From the NCBI GenBank assembly GCA_018398805.1, contig JAGFBZ010001279.1, forward strand, positions 1,054,001 to 1,118,000: a stretch of 64,000 nt of DNA. The letters are read 5' to 3'. Under the pieces are notes generated by a model that saw nothing but the letters and a program-made list of their open reading frames with translations, did not search any database and was not told the origin of the DNA. Both the position numbers and the translations under genes were made by a program. The stretch comes from Hirundichthys speculiger (lineage: Eukaryota; Chordata; Actinopteri; Beloniformes; Exocoetidae). Below, one piece after another: positions 25,100 through 37,468 of this stretch (position 1 is its first letter; the number at the start of each line of letters is the position of its first letter).

Positions 25100-25672
25100 T
25101 GTACTGCACTAAAGCAGACAGTACTCTCACCATTCCTCTTCACTCTGTACACCTCAGACTTCCAGCACCAGTTGGAGTCCTGTCATCTACAGAAATACGC
25201 AACCCTGATGCTGTTTATAAGAAGGGACGGAGCCGACTTTACTTCTTGAGGAAGCTCAGGTCCTTCACTCTTTGCAGTAAAATCTTCTATAAGTCTGGAG
25301 AGTTCAATCCTACAGTCATCTGTTGAGGGGGAGCAGCATCAGAGTCAGTGACTTAAAGCAACTGAAAAAACTGATGAAGAAGGCTGGCTCTGTTCAGGGG
25401 ACTCTTCTGGAGCTGATTCTGTAAAGGAGGATACTTCATAAAATGAAGAGCGTAATGGGCGACTCTGAACATCCCAGTGATTCAGCAACAGAGAGTCTTC
25501 AGTCAGAGGCTTCTTCAGATCTGCTACAGGAGATCCTTCCTGAGCCCAGTGATAACCATCGATAATGACTCTTTGAAGACACTTAAATCATGACAGTTAC
25601 TGCGACAATTTAATTTCTCTTTGGGGATCAATTAAGTGTTTTTGAATTTGATTTGAATTTGAATTGAATTAG
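25100..25672 (+). mobile_element. LINE 3' end (Rex/CR1-like) with decayed RT C-terminus
   Basis: The + strand reads KKGRSRLYFLRKLRSFTLCSK before frame breaks, then remnants of the thumb region. It ends tctctttggggatcaattaag followed by a tttgaat-type tail. This is the familiar 3' part of a fish non-LTR element. It is 5'-truncated and broken by stops. Confidence 0.7.
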
Positions 25673-25689
25673 CAGATTCATAGGAATGG

Positions 25690-25825
25690 AGTCAATACCA
25701 GCTGTCACCAGGTGTCATCAGGTGAGAGGCGGTTTACATCCGGACAGGTCACCAGTTTATCATGAGATCACACAGAGACAATTCTGAATCACCAGCCCAC
25801 CGAACATGTTGACGTGATGCAGAGG
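25690..25825 (+). mobile_element. Left half of a split teleost repeat
   Basis: gagaggcggtttacatccgg, acaggtcaccag and ccaccgaacatgt correspond to the first half of the family seen whole at 19170-19556. The second half resumes at about 28670, after an RTE LINE. Confidence 0.6.
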
Positions 25826-28665
25826 AGGAAGGTGGATACTCAGCGTGTCCAGGAGATCAGGTGAAAAGGAAACCAGGCTCGAAGCTTTGGGGCAGAGTTC
25901 AAACGGTTTTATCATGCTGTGGATGCAAAGAGAAATGGAGAAGGAGTTAACTTGAAGGAAGAGTTTGTTAGGAACGTTCTGGAGGTGAAGAGAGTCTCAG
26001 ATCGAGTGATGAGTGAAGCTTGAGACTGAAGGTGGGATGTTCAACATTATTAGTGGCTATGCCTCACAGGTAGGATGTGAAGGAGAGGTAGAAGGAGAAA
26101 TTCTGGAAAGAGGAGGATGAAGTGAAGCAGAGCATCCCTAGAGATGAAAGAGTAGTGAATGGTCCAGACTTCAATGGTCATGTTGGGGAAGGCAACAGAG
26201 GTGATGAGGAAGTAACGGGCAGGTTACTGTCCTCCAGAAGAGGCAGGAACATTGGGTGACTTTTAAGAGTGGAGGTAGAAGCACACAGGTGGACGACATG
26301 TGTAGAAGGAGATCAGTGACTCCAAAGTAGTGGTAGGTGAGAGTGTAGCCAGACAGCATAGGATGATGATGAGGAAGATGAAGAGGACAAAGGCAGGAGC
26401 AGAGGATGGAGTGGTGGAAGCTGAAAAAAGAAGAGTCGTGTGGTTTTCAGAGAGAAGTTGAGACGGGCTCTGGGTGGTCAGAAATTATTTGGTTCTTACC
26501 AAGAAAAAAAAAACTTACATTTAGAAGCGTTAGATATTTTTTCTTGTTTTAATAATTACTTTCTTATTTTAAGTCTTCAGTTTATCAGTATAATCTTATA
26601 TCAAGTAAAACTTTACCTTTTTGTCTCGAACAGGCAGGGAATCCTAAAATGAGACAATTAACACTTAAAATAAGATGTATTACGTTTTTTTTCCTCCTCC
26701 TCATCTCCTCTCCTCATCAACATAAATCTTGTTTTAAGATTCAATAACAAACTATACCTTTCTTAAATCTAGAAACAAGACTTCCTACAATCTCAATTTA
26801 AGAAATCTTACTAAGTGAAATTATCAGATTTTTTCACTTGTTTTGAGTACATTTTTCCTTAGTTGTAGTGTTTTTATCTTGATTGAAGACCCCATTTTTT
26901 GCAGTGCAGGAGCTGCTTCCAGGTGACTAATGTGATCAGGGAGACAGGTAAAAGGGGACTTGGCGTGTCATCTGGTGGGAAAACAGACTAGGAGACTTGG
27001 TGGTGGAAGGAAGAAGTGCAGGAGTATGCACAGAGAAAGAGGTTAACTGAGAAGAAGTGGGACACTGAGAGGACTGAAGAGAGTAGAGAGGAGGACAGGG
27101 ATTTGCTGCGTAGGGTGAAGGTAGGTAAAGGCCAAACAAAGGGCGTTTAATGATTTGTATGGTAGGTTTGACAGCAACGAGGAAGAGGCTGATTTATTCA
27201 GGTTGGCAAAGCAGAGAGTTAGAGATGGGAAGCATGTGTAAAAGGTTGGGGTGATTAAGGTTAGAGATGGAAGTGTATTGATGTTAGAAGCATGACAAGA
27301 AGATGGAAAGAGTACTTTGAAGATTGGATGAATGAGAAAAAAGAGTAGAATAGGTGACTACTGTGGACCAGGAGGTAGCAAAGGTTAGTAAGGCTGATGT
27401 GAGGAAGAAGAGGATGAAGAGTGGAAAGGTAGTTGGTCCTGACGATATACCTGGTGGCAGTAGAGTTTGTAATTAGGACATTCAACAAGATTTTAGGGAG
27501 GGAGAGGACGCCTGAGGAATAGAGGAGAAGTGTGCTGATGCCGATTGCACGTCTCCCTTGTTTTTAACGGTTGTCGCAACTAGAGAGGAGTAATGATCTA
27601 AGCTGATCTAAGGACAGAAGTGAGCATCTGTGAACAGCAGTATGGTTTCATGCCAAAGAGGAGAACTACAGATACGATATTTGTTTTTGAGGATGCTGAT
27701 AGAGAAGTACAGAGAAGGTCAGAGGGAACTGCGTTGTGTCTTTGTAGATCTTGAGAAAGCAGATGACAGGGTGCTAAGGGAGGAGCTGTGATCTTGCATG
27801 AGGAAGTCTGGAGTAGCAGAGAAGTATGTTAGAGTGGTGCAGGACATGTATGAGAGCTGGAAGACAATAGTGAAGTGTGCTGTAGGTCTGACAGAGGAGT
27901 TCAAGGTGGAGGTGGGACTGCATCAAGGATCTGAGACCCTTCTTGTTTGCTGTGGTGATGGACAGATTTACAGATGAGGGTAGACAGGAATCTCCATGGA
28001 TTATGATATGGTGGAGGAACATCTAGAGAGGAGGAGGTATGACCTGGAAAGAAGAGGAATGGAGGTCAGCTGCAGCAAGACAGAATACATGTGTGGATGA
28101 GAGGAAATCAAAGTGGGATGGTGAGACTGCAGGGAGCAGAGATGAAGAAGCTGGAGGATATTAAGAACTTAGAGACACCAGTCCAGAACAACAAAAAATA
28201 TGGAAAAGACGTGAAGAAGTGTGTGCAAACAGGTTGGAACAGGTGGAGAAAAGTGTCAGGTGTGATGTGTGATAAAAGAGTTTCAGGACAAATGAAAGGA
28301 AAGACGGACAAGACAGTGGTGAAACCTGTGATGTTGTATGGTTTAGAGACTGGTGCTGAGGAAAAAACAGGAGGAAGAGCTGTAGGCAGCAGAGGTTAAA
28401 ATATTGAGGTTGTCTTTGAGAGTGACCAGGATGCATCGGATCAGGAATGAGGACATCAGAGGGACAGCACATGTTAGATGAGGCTGGAACTGGCAGTCAG
28501 GAGGTCTAGAGGAAGACCAAAGAGGAGATTTATGGATGTAGAGAAACAGGACATGAAGTTAGTTGGTGTGAGAGAAGAGGATGCAGAGGATGGAGTTAGA
28601 TGGAGGAAGATGATTCACTGTGAATGTGAATGATTTCTACCTGAGTGGAAAAGCCGAAAGGAAAT
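25826..28665 (+). mobile_element. RTE-clade LINE, degenerate (endonuclease and reverse transcriptase)
   Basis: Broken frames on the + strand give pieces of an RTE-type ORF2. Endonuclease segments include EEFVRNVLEVKRVSDRVMS. RT segments are near 27430 (VGPDDIP), 27625 (ICEQQYGFMPK), 27735 (FVDLEKA) and 27900 (EEFKVEVGLHQG). The C-terminus includes YGLET and GRPKRRFMDV. Many stops and frameshifts. A separate transposon interrupts it at about 26478-26907. Confidence 0.85.
26478..26907. mobile_element. Small DNA-transposon-like insert within the RTE LINE
   Basis: LINE coding sequence stops after gctctgggtggtcag and resumes at aggagctgcttccaggtgac. Between them is an AT-rich element ending gaccccattttttgcagtg, a familiar end of a small non-autonomous fish element. 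The left boundary is less sharp. Confidence 0.55.
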
Positions 28666-28669
28666 GATG

Positions 28670-28832
28670 TCAACCTAACGTGTGTTTCTTGAGGACCTGG
28701 AGAAAACCCACTCAGCCATAAGGGGAACACTCAAAACTCCAGATAGAAAAGACCCAACTGAGATTTGAACCTTCTTTGTAGTGTGATGTTCCACTGCCAA
28801 CCACCGCACCACCGGCTGCCCACAGTCCCAAC
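28670..28832 (+). mobile_element. Right half of the split teleost repeat
   Basis: caacctaacgtgtgtttctt, gacctggagaaaacccactc and aaccaccgcaccaccggctgc continue the family broken at 25825. The junction words (gaacatgt at the left, ctaacgtgt at the right) look like a target duplication made by the RTE insertion. Confidence 0.6.
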
Positions 28833-28887
28833 AACACTCATACTAAAATACCAGGCTGACATTAAAGAGTATTTCCTTTGTCCCCAG

Positions 28888-29087
28888 CACTGATGCACGC
28901 AGTGGTGTTCGGTAATGTGACAGCCATCATCCAGAGGATGTACTCACGCCGCTCGCTGTACCACACACGCACCAAGGACCTGAAGGACTTCATCAGGGTC
29001 CACCGGCTGCCCAAAGCCTTGGAGCAGCGCATGCTGGAGTGCTTTCAGACCACCTGGTCGGTCAACAACGGGATAGACGTCAGTGAG
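28888..29087 (+). CDS. kcnh3: kcnh3 exon: S6 gate and C-linker
   Basis: The exon codes for [19 protein letters not shown], which is S6 and its cytoplasmic end, then the C-linker helices [48 protein letters not shown] (given in part). The KDFIRVH and TTWSVN-GID segments are strongly conserved in ELK channels. The acceptor is tccccag at 28887 and the donor gtgagg at 29088, phase 0. A degenerate interspersed repeat ends only about 55 bp upstream of the acceptor, so the transposon nest in this intron reaches almost to the exon. Confidence 0.95.
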
Positions 29088-29966
29088 GTGAGGGAGTGTG
29101 ACCTGGTGTCACGTTCATGTTCATACGTGCACATGTTTGAAACGTTAAAGATCACTGTTGCTCTTCTGAGATGCTTGAGCTTCACTGCACAGTTTGTCTC
29201 TCCTGAAACTGCTGATTTAATGTTTGCATCGATCCAGGACTGAAAGATAATAAATTACATGTTATGTGAAGTCTGAGTGAGCTAACCAGGTGAGTGCTCT
29301 TATTGCGTCATCAGAAATTTCAAGGTCTCAGCTGCTGTTGAATGCACCGTATACGGTATATTCAGGGAGAGAGATGATTAACGCGGTTGGGAAGTTATCA
29401 GCTAAATGAACACAGATGTGGAAGAAAATACGGCGGGAAGGAAAAAGGAAACTGGTGAACAAACAGAAACGTATTTCTAGGGCATCTATAGATTAAAAAT
29501 AAAAACATTATTTTAGTAAAATTGTTAATTCAGATGTAGACAACTGTGAAAACCCCTAAAATAGGGAACTTTCTGCTCCAAAGTCAGTTTTCTAGAATAT
29601 ATAAATGATGAACTGATTAAAACATGAGATACAGATGTACAGAGTTTTGTCTCAATGTTTTAACTCAATCTTGAAACTGAAACAGGGTTTTAACTAATCA
29701 AATCAAACTCAACTTGTTTGAGTAAACACATAAAATGCAGAGGTTTGTGATGCTTTCACATTCGTAAGTGATCAAATTGGAAAATGTTTGCTCTTTAAAA
29801 AAAACCTCATCCATCTGTGCTCCATGTTTTTTCTATTTGAGGTGCATGTTTGAGGCTTGTTTCATGTCACCAAAGGGCTTCTGCAGAGGCGCGTACTTTA
29901 CTGGAGCCACTGATCAAACCTTTGGACAGAGCAGCTGTTAAACGTAAACCTCCTCTGGCTCCACAG
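29088..29966 (+). other. kcnh3 intron, no gene seen
   Basis: Short intron between the S6/C-linker and CNBHD exons. No repeats or other features recognised. Confidence 0.6.
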
Positions 29967-30216
29967 CTGCTGAAGGACTTCCCGGACGAGCTGCGGGCCG
30001 ACATCGCCATGCACCTGAACAAGGAGCTGCTGCAGCTGCCGCTGTTCGAGTCGGCGAGCAGGGGCTGCCTGCGCTCCCTGTCCCTCATCATCAAGACCTC
30101 CTTCTGCGCTCCAGGGGAGTTCCTCATCCGGCAGGGGGACGCCCTGCAGGCCATCTACTTCGTCTGTTCGGGCTCCATGGAGGTGCTGAAAGACAACACT
30201 GTGCTGGCTATTCTGG
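29967..30216 (+). CDS. kcnh3: kcnh3 exon: C-linker end and first part of the CNBHD
   Basis: The exon reads [39 protein letters not shown], then [43 protein letters not shown]. These are the end of the C-linker and the beta-roll of the cyclic-nucleotide-binding homology domain. The acceptor is ctccacag at 29966 and the donor gtgagt at 30217. In KCNH channels this domain does not respond to cAMP but couples to gating. The sequence resembles kcnh8 and kcnh4 as well as kcnh3, so this exon alone does not settle the paralogue. Confidence 0.95.
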
Positions 30217-31009
30217 GTGAGTTGGAGACCGGTTGGACGTTACAGAGAAGAAAAAAAAAACGCTGACGCAGGTTTACTTGTCGTGGAAACCATAAAGGTT
30301 CACTTTTGGCACTGGCCAAGACAAAATACTGAAACTGTCATGAGACTATCAGACAAAGCAGCTGCGTTTACCCTTCCAGCAAGGCATGCAAGTAGCATGT
30401 AAGACTTGTTTTCCTAATTCAGTCAAGAGCTTTAATGAATCACAGATCAGTTTCAGTCGTTGCTCTGTAGATCCCTGACATCCTAAAGGCCCACAGTCAT
30501 AGAACAAACCACACAACACTCCTGAGGTTTAAAGCTTAAACCAATCACAATGTGTGTTTAAGCTCTCAAGGAACCAAAATTTTAAGCTCTAATGAGATGA
30601 CAAAATATCCTCTCGGAATCAAGAAAAATTACAGAATATTTTTCTGTTGTTTTAAGAACAATTTTCATTGACTGTCTTTGGCTGAATAGACACATTTCAA
30701 AATACATTTTCTGAGTACACTTCTAATTTAAAAAATGTTGGGCCACTGTGTAAAAAACTAAATAAAAACAGAATGCATCCATCCATCAATCTATCATCTA
30801 TATACTCTTCTTTAGGACCGACAAATTCATAATTACCTTATTTTTTGTTTTTAAGATAGTAGATTTCTGAACTTTCAGTATTTGATACATTAGCTATGTG
30901 TTATTGTGAATAACCCAGTAGATACCATTTTTGCAGTACTCAGGTTTCCCCTATGATTTGTCTGTATATCTACACATTTATTTTCTTTTATATATTTTCA
31001 TTTTTCAAT

Positions 31010-31975
31010 TTTTCAATTTAACTTTATTTGTATAGTGGCGATTACAATACACATTGTGTCTAGGCACATTTCGGAGACCCAGAACATGACCCCTGAGCAA
31101 ATATTATTAACTTTTTATAATACTATTACGCGAGTAAAGAAAAAGCGGCAAATAAACAACCTCCCCTAGTGGTAGAAAAACCTTTAAGCCAAACAGTAAC
31201 AAGGAAAAACTCCCCTTTAAGAGACGTGAGACCTTCCCAGGGGACCTTCCCGCTAAAGGCTAGCCAGGTAAAGGAAGAAAAGAGGAGGGAAGCTGATGTC
31301 CAATAGAGACATCTATATAGACAGGTGGAGGTAAACGCTGGGATGTTCAAAGGGTTGAACTGCAGTTCAGTATGTGGCTCTGGAAGCTCTGGCCTGAAAA
31401 CATCTACAGAGAAAGAAAAAGGAGGACGCAGGACAACACAAAAAACTACAGGAACAATAAAGCACAGTTACATTTATGATGTGCTCCTAATTAACTATGG
31501 ATACAGCTGAAGGGAGAAGAGAAAAGGAAGAGAGAGAAGAGGGGTGAGGTCACCACTCAGCAGATCATGTTGGTGTCTCCCTGCAGCGTAGACCTATAGC
31601 AGCATAACTATGACGAGGCTATGTTTCAGACCAGCCTGCTCTAGTCTTGTCTTCAGCCATTCCTGTAACTGTAGCTATAACTATTAGCCCTAACACACTA
31701 TTGTTGAGACTAACTGTAGGCTTTACTGAACAGAAAATGATTTCGTTTAGTTTTAAAGATGGAGGTGGTGTCAGCCTCCTGAACCCAAACTGGTAGCTGG
31801 TCCCATAGTAAAGGTGTCTGATGGTAGAAGGCTTGTCCTCCAAACTACTTTTGGATATTAACTACAAGTAATCCTGCACTCTAAGAGCAGAGAGCTCTAT
31901 TAGGAGCATAAGGCGTTATCAGGTCTTGTAAATAACGAGTAGCTTGGCTGTTAAGAGCCTTATATGCCTTATATT
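31010..31975 (-). mobile_element. L2-type LINE 3'UTR copy containing one minisatellite unit
   Basis: The 3' end is at the left (tttgtatagtggcgattaca, acccagaacatgacccctga). The copy extends to gttaagagccttatatgcc, the RT C-terminal end. It contains tatatagacaggtggaggta followed by aacgctgggatg at about 31314-31345, a single copy of the 37-bp unit of the 211-6114 array. No open RT frame remains. Confidence 0.8.
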
Positions 31976-32401
31976 TTTTGTTTGTTTCGTCACTCTTCCA
32001 TATTTGGTTACATAACTAGACTAAAATGCAGTGGGAGAAGATATGCATGACTGTATGATACAGAGTAGAATGAAAATTTCCACTGTACCTTCGACAGATT
32101 TCTCAGATCAACCTGAGATTTTCAGCTGATCCAGATCTGTGGGGCACTCTTCCATATGTAATAAAGACGAGAACTGTTCATTTGAGGAATGTTCCAGTAA
32201 GAAGCAGCCTCATGTGCGTTTCTGCTAGATTTCAAATGGTGTGAAGAGAAAATGGACTTCAGAGAGGAGAAAGGAAGATCATCTGTCAGTTCAGCGGTTA
32301 CAGTTAAAATAATTTCACAGTGCCGGGCTTGGCTTCATCCACTCAGAGCAAGTCAGTCAGGATTTTAATGGAAATTAGGCTGCTGAAGGAGATGAAGGAA
32401 G

Positions 32402-32404
<3 letters not shown>

Positions 32405-32449
<45 letters not shown>
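32405..32449 (+). repeat. 45-nt guanine homopolymer
   Basis: An uninterrupted run of 45 G, followed by T and seven more G, lies in a kcnh3 intron. The antisense proline-rich frame here is only its shadow. Confidence 0.95.
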
Positions 32450-32450
<1 letters not shown>

Positions 32451-33142
32451 GGGGGGGAGGCACAAAGAGTGATTTGTGTTTATTTGTGTGTGTCAGACAA
32501 CATGGAGGGCAGGGCTGAGAGTAAGCTGATAAAGAGCTGCTGTTTGCGCTCGACTGCTCTAAAGAGTTATCAGCGTACTTGACACAAACAGAGGGTCTTG
32601 GCTTCCCATAGCGATCCTCGAAGCTGTGCAGAAGAAAAACTGCAATGTTTGCTATCAAACCTCACAGTTGACAAAGAATAGCTACTAAAAAGAAATGAAT
32701 GCATGAATAAGGTTGTTGGTGGGAGGTCTCAAACTACATTTTCTTTCTTTCTAGTGGAGGTGGAAGTATGTACATCTAGTATTTGCCTTAATTCAGCATC
32801 ATCTAAACTCAGCACAGATGTGCTTTCACATGTAAAATATAAACAGCTGAGCAGATTCAACCATCTGCCGTTTTGTAGCTGCTTCAAGGGTCCTCGGAAA
32901 ATGTTGCCACTCGAGACGCCCCCGTCATAGTAGTGTGCCTGCAGTAGGAACCTAATATCGTGAAATAGCCTTTAGTTGTTTGTAAACTGGAAAACACTTC
33001 CAGAAAACATCCAAGGTACCCCGCAGCAGCCAGTTTTGAATCCAGGCTTAAGACAACTGTTTAAGCTGTTTTTTCCTTTTAAAATGCTTTAACTTTATGT
33101 TCTTTTTTAATTTCTAATTTGAGAGATATGTATTTTCTAAAA

Positions 33143-33366
33143 CAGGGGTGGGCAAATCCAGTCCCCGAGGGCCACTGTCCTGCATGTCTTAGATGCTTCC
33201 CTGCTTCAGCACACCTGATTCAAATGAATGGGTCGTTAACAGACCTGTGCAGACCTGGACAACAAGCTGGTGGTGATCCATTCATTTGAATCAGGTGTGT
33301 TATGTTAGGGAAACTTCTAAGACATGCAGGACAGCGGCCCTCGAGGACTGGATTTGCCCACCCCTG
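33143..33366. mobile_element. Palindromic hAT-type MITE, 224 bp
   Basis: The ends are caggggtgggcaaatccag and its complement. The two halves are inverted over most of their length (gcatgtcttagatgcttccc against the right arm). Perfect 8-bp target duplications ttctaaaa lie at 33135-33142 and 33367-33374. Confidence 0.92.
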
Positions 33367-34115
33367 TTCTAAAAGGTCTTGGATTAAGGGGATTTTCTTT
33401 TGTCTTAACAATTAATCTGACTTTATTTTATGTTCTTTCTTTACTTGTACTGGGTTTACAGAAATCCCTAAATGTTCAACCAAGAAGTTGTAGAAATCTG
33501 GAGTTGTGGGATGAGCCTACTTAAAGTAAGCGATTTCTGGATGGATCCACTTGGTATTTAAAATCAATGTATTTCCTGCTTCTACTTCTTCTTTGTCATT
33601 TTCAAGCCAGGTAGGAAGATAGATTGCTGCAAAGTCAGTAAAAAGTACTGTTGCTTAAACTTTTATCAGCTCAAACTCACAGAGGATACGCTTTGTTTGC
33701 TCCATATCAATGTCTGAGTAACATAAAGGAAGTAAACAAAAAACAGCTGCAGCACTGCAGAGAAGATGCCGCACCGTCCACTAGTGTTTAGTGGTGTAAT
33801 TATGTTCAAACGACAAATGGCATCAACGTTGGTTGTATGCATTGGCCTTGTGCGTGTGATGCAGTGGAGATTTCTGGTCTTTCAAACAGGGGAAGCTCAT
33901 AGGCAGAGTACATCATAAAAATGTGTCAATTTATTTATGTGTAAATTCTGCCCTTCCCTTCCCTTCCCTACAGTGAGTGTGATTTATTTACAGTGTAAGA
34001 AATGAAGTATTTCGCTGTAGAAATGCCAACAAATGGTCGCTGCTTGTCATTTGACTTCACATGCAAAATCCACGATGGACTGAAATCGTGCATGAAACAT
34101 GACAGTATATATATA

Positions 34116-36335
34116 TATATTCAATTCAATTTCAATTCAATTCAATTTTATTTATATAGCGTCTGTTACAATGACAATTGTCTCTAGGCGCTTTACAGAG
34201 ACCCAGAGCATGACCCCCGAGCAAATATCATCAACTAAGATTATATCATTAAATCCAATCAATGATAATGGCAGGTAAAAAACTCCCACGTAGGGAGAAA
34301 AAAAACCTTTATACCAAACAGTGGAAAGGAAAAACTCCAGGAAGAAACCTTGAGCAGGACCTGGCTCATATGGGGGGACCTTCCTGCCGAAGGCCAGCCA
34401 GGTAGAGAAAGAAAAGAGGGGAGACAGGACAGAGAGAGGATGTAGGACAGAGAGAAGATGGAGGACAGAAAGAGGATGTAGGACAGAGAGAGGAGAGCAC
34501 AGAGAAAGTAAAAAATAATAATAAAGAAGTAGTGGAATTGTTGTAGGGTCAATGCAAGCGGGCTATGGAGGGCCCTTGGGCGTGTGGTCAGCGTAATGAG
34601 TCATGATAGGCTCTTGAGTATCAGTAATGTGCGGGTGGGGTGTAGGTGAGGTGTGTGCGAGAAAAGGGGAGGAGGGGGGGGAGGAGGGGGTTTGGGTTTA
34701 AGAAAAGAGAAGGGTAGGATTTCAAGCAAAAGGATGCGATATATAAATATAAACAGATGGAGGCAGCAGCACTGGGATGAGATGGCCAGAGGACCAGGTC
34801 GCCGATCACCACGCCAGTCGGCACCCAAACACAAGTGGAGGAGAACCCCGGGATGGACAGAGGATGGAACTGCAAGTCAGCATGAAACCCAGGAAACTCT
34901 GGCCTGCAAATACACAAAGAGAAAAGGGGGCAGAAACAGCACAACAAACACAGGAAAGCAAAGATAATGGAGCACAGTTTCAGTAGCAGGGTGCTCCCAA
35001 ATAATTATAAATGAGCTGGAGGAGGAGGAAGGGAGGAAGAATGGGAAGAAAAAGGAGAAGAGCAGTGGAGACACCACCCAGCAGATCATGCTGGTGTCCC
35101 CCTGTATGGTAGGCTTATAGCAGCATAACTATGACGAAGCTGTGATTAAGACGAGCTACTCAAGTCTTACTACTACAACTATAGTTATAACTATTAGCCC
35201 CTACACACTATAGATTAGACTAACTGTAGGCTTTACTGAACAGAAATGTTTTCAATTTAGTTTTAAAGATGGAGATAGTATCAGCCTCCTTAACCCAAAC
35301 TGGTAGCTGGTTCCATAAAAAAGGTGCCTGGTAGCAGAAGGCCCGTCCTCCAAACCTACTTTTAGATATTCTAGGAACGACGAGTAATCCTGCACTCTGA
35401 GAGCGAAGAGCTCTATTAGGAGCATAACGTGCTATCAAGTCTTGTAGATAGCGCGGAGCTAGGCCATTAAGGGCCTTATATGCGAGAAGCAGAATTTTAA
35501 ACTCAATTCTAAATTTCACGGGAAGCCAATGGAGGGAGGCTAACACGGGAGAGATGTGATCTCGCTTGCGGATTCCTGTCAGCACCCTCGCTGCTGCGTT
35601 CTGGATCAATTGAAGGCTATTTAGCGAGCTTTTCGGACATCCTGCTAACAACGCATTACAGTAATCCAGTCTAGAGCTAACAAACGCGTGGATTAATTTT
35701 TCGGCATCACCCTGGGAGAGGATGCTCCTAATCTTGGCAATATTTCGGATGAAAAAAAGGCAGTCTTGCAAACCTGATTAATATGCTGCTTAAATGACAT
35801 ATCCTGATCAAAAATGACTCCAAAGTTTTTCACAAATGTGCTGGAAGCCAGCGTAAATCCAGTCAATCCATTCCTCAGGTGTTTGGGACCAAAGACAATA
35901 ACCTCTGTTTTATCCGAGTTTAGAAGCAAAAAGTTAGAGGACATCCAGGACTTAATGTCATTAAGACAACCTTGAAGTTTAGCCAAAGGTTTTGTTTCCT
36001 CTGGTTTCATAGATAAGTACAGCTGCGTATCATCAGCGTAGCAATGAAAGTTTATGCCATGGCTCTGGATAATTTTTCCCAAGGGCAACATGTATAAAGT
36101 GAAAAGGATTGGTCCCAGAACTGAACCCTGTGGGACGCCATAGCAGACCCTAGTCCGTGTAGAAGAAACGTCATTAACATGGACGAACTTGAACCTGTCA
36201 GATAAGTATGACTTAAACCAGCCTAATGCTGTCCCTTTAATTCCAACAGTGTGCTCCAATCTATGCAGCAAAAGGCCGTGATCAACGGTATCAAAAGCAG
36301 CACTGAGGTCCAGCAGAACAAGGACAGAAACTAAT
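34116..36335 (-). mobile_element. L2-type LINE with RT split by a frameshift and about 1-kb 3'UTR
   Basis: The - strand frames 36271-35693 (KGTALGWFKSYLSDRFKFVH, then GVPQGSVLGPILFTLYMLPLG and the catalytic YADD) and 35771-35220 (LIHAFVSSRLDYCNALLAG, LHWLPVKFRIEFK, to KTFLFSKAYS) together make one reverse transcriptase. They overlap where the frame shifts near 35700-35770. The 3' region ends in an attcaa-type tail at 34116-34150. The copy is 5'-truncated near 36335. It is the best-preserved member of the family that gave rise to the minisatellite at 211. Confidence 0.88.
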
Positions 36336-36697
36336 CCATTGTCTGAGGCAGAAAGCTGTCAGTCAAAACTGCATTCAGCTTTTTCTCCAATCAACATGCG
36401 GACTGATCAGCGTCCAGGCCAGCCGAGGCCAACCCACAGCTCCATTCACTCCCAGAGACGCTGAGAGTCTGGAGGGACGGGATAACATTGGCATTTAAGC
36501 CAATGCCCGTCGAGTTTCGCAGCAATAAAAAAAATGCTCCATGCAGTCCCAGAGATGCCCAGCTTCTGTGGAGAAATGCATTGACCAGAAGGCGGTATGG
36601 GAATGTACAGACAAGTTAACTACTTTACTTGTGAAGAAGTAGCTGATTCTGAATCAATTCGTCTCTATGTTTAATGTGCTCTAACACATTTATAATA

Positions 36698-37468
36698 CAG
36701 TGCTACCTCTACTTACGAAATTAATTGGTTCTGGAAGTAGTTTCGTAACCTGAAACTTTCGCAAGTAGAGACGCGTTTTCCATGTAAATGCTCAAATCCA
36801 TTCCAAGCCCCCCAAATTTTGAACATAAATCTTTTTTTATAAATTATAAATAATACATGAAATGACATAAAAACCTGTAAGAAATACATGTCAGAACTAG
36901 AAAAGCACTTAGAGAGCACAGACTTCAACTGAGTGCAACAATTATCGAAAATTTGAAAATGATCCAGAATCCAGGATTTCTTCCGGATCACACCCTAAAA
37001 TGAAATCAATTCTTCCTTTTCAAATTTTTCTGACAACTCCTGAAAATTTAATCAAAATCTATTCATAACTTTTTGAGTTATCTTGAACACAGACAGACAA
37101 ACAGACTGATAAACGCCGGCAAAAACATAACCTCCTTGGCGGAGGTAAAACTTGTTCGTTCACCTGGGTTGCTGGGTTACGCTCATACAGACAAGGGGTC
37201 CTCCTAGCCAATGGGATGCCAGGAAGATGCTAAGCGATAGCCAATGGCAGAGCAGCTCGGGCGCACCGCTTCCAAACCGAGATACAGAGCAGCTACAAGT
37301 ATGTTTATGTTCAGTAAACTCTGGGAGTATGCGGGTAGCAGCGCTACTGGATTTTTGCCTTTCGTATCTTGAAATTTCTTTCGTAACGAGAGGCAATATT
37401 TTCCTGTTGAGGCGTTTCGTAACTTGAAAATTTTGTATGTAGAGATCTTGTAAGTAGAGGTACCACTG
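36698..37468. mobile_element. Mariner/pogo-like non-autonomous element
   Basis: The ends are cagtgctacctctacttacg and its inverted partner (gtaagtagaggtaccactg), flanked by TA on both sides. No transposase frame. A different repeat (36930-37147) lies inside. Confidence 0.75.
36930..37147 (-). mobile_element. Repeat of the 11608 family, inverted, nested in 36698-37468
   Basis: It matches the reverse of 11608-11820: tccagaatccaggatttctt, aactttttgagttatcttg, and the end ataacctccttggcggagg. It is shorter than the 11.6-kb copy. Confidence 0.7.

Noticed and set aside
32365..32658. Proline-rich 97-codon frame on the - strand
   Set aside because: It is the complement of the poly-G run, with no protein-like sequence outside it.
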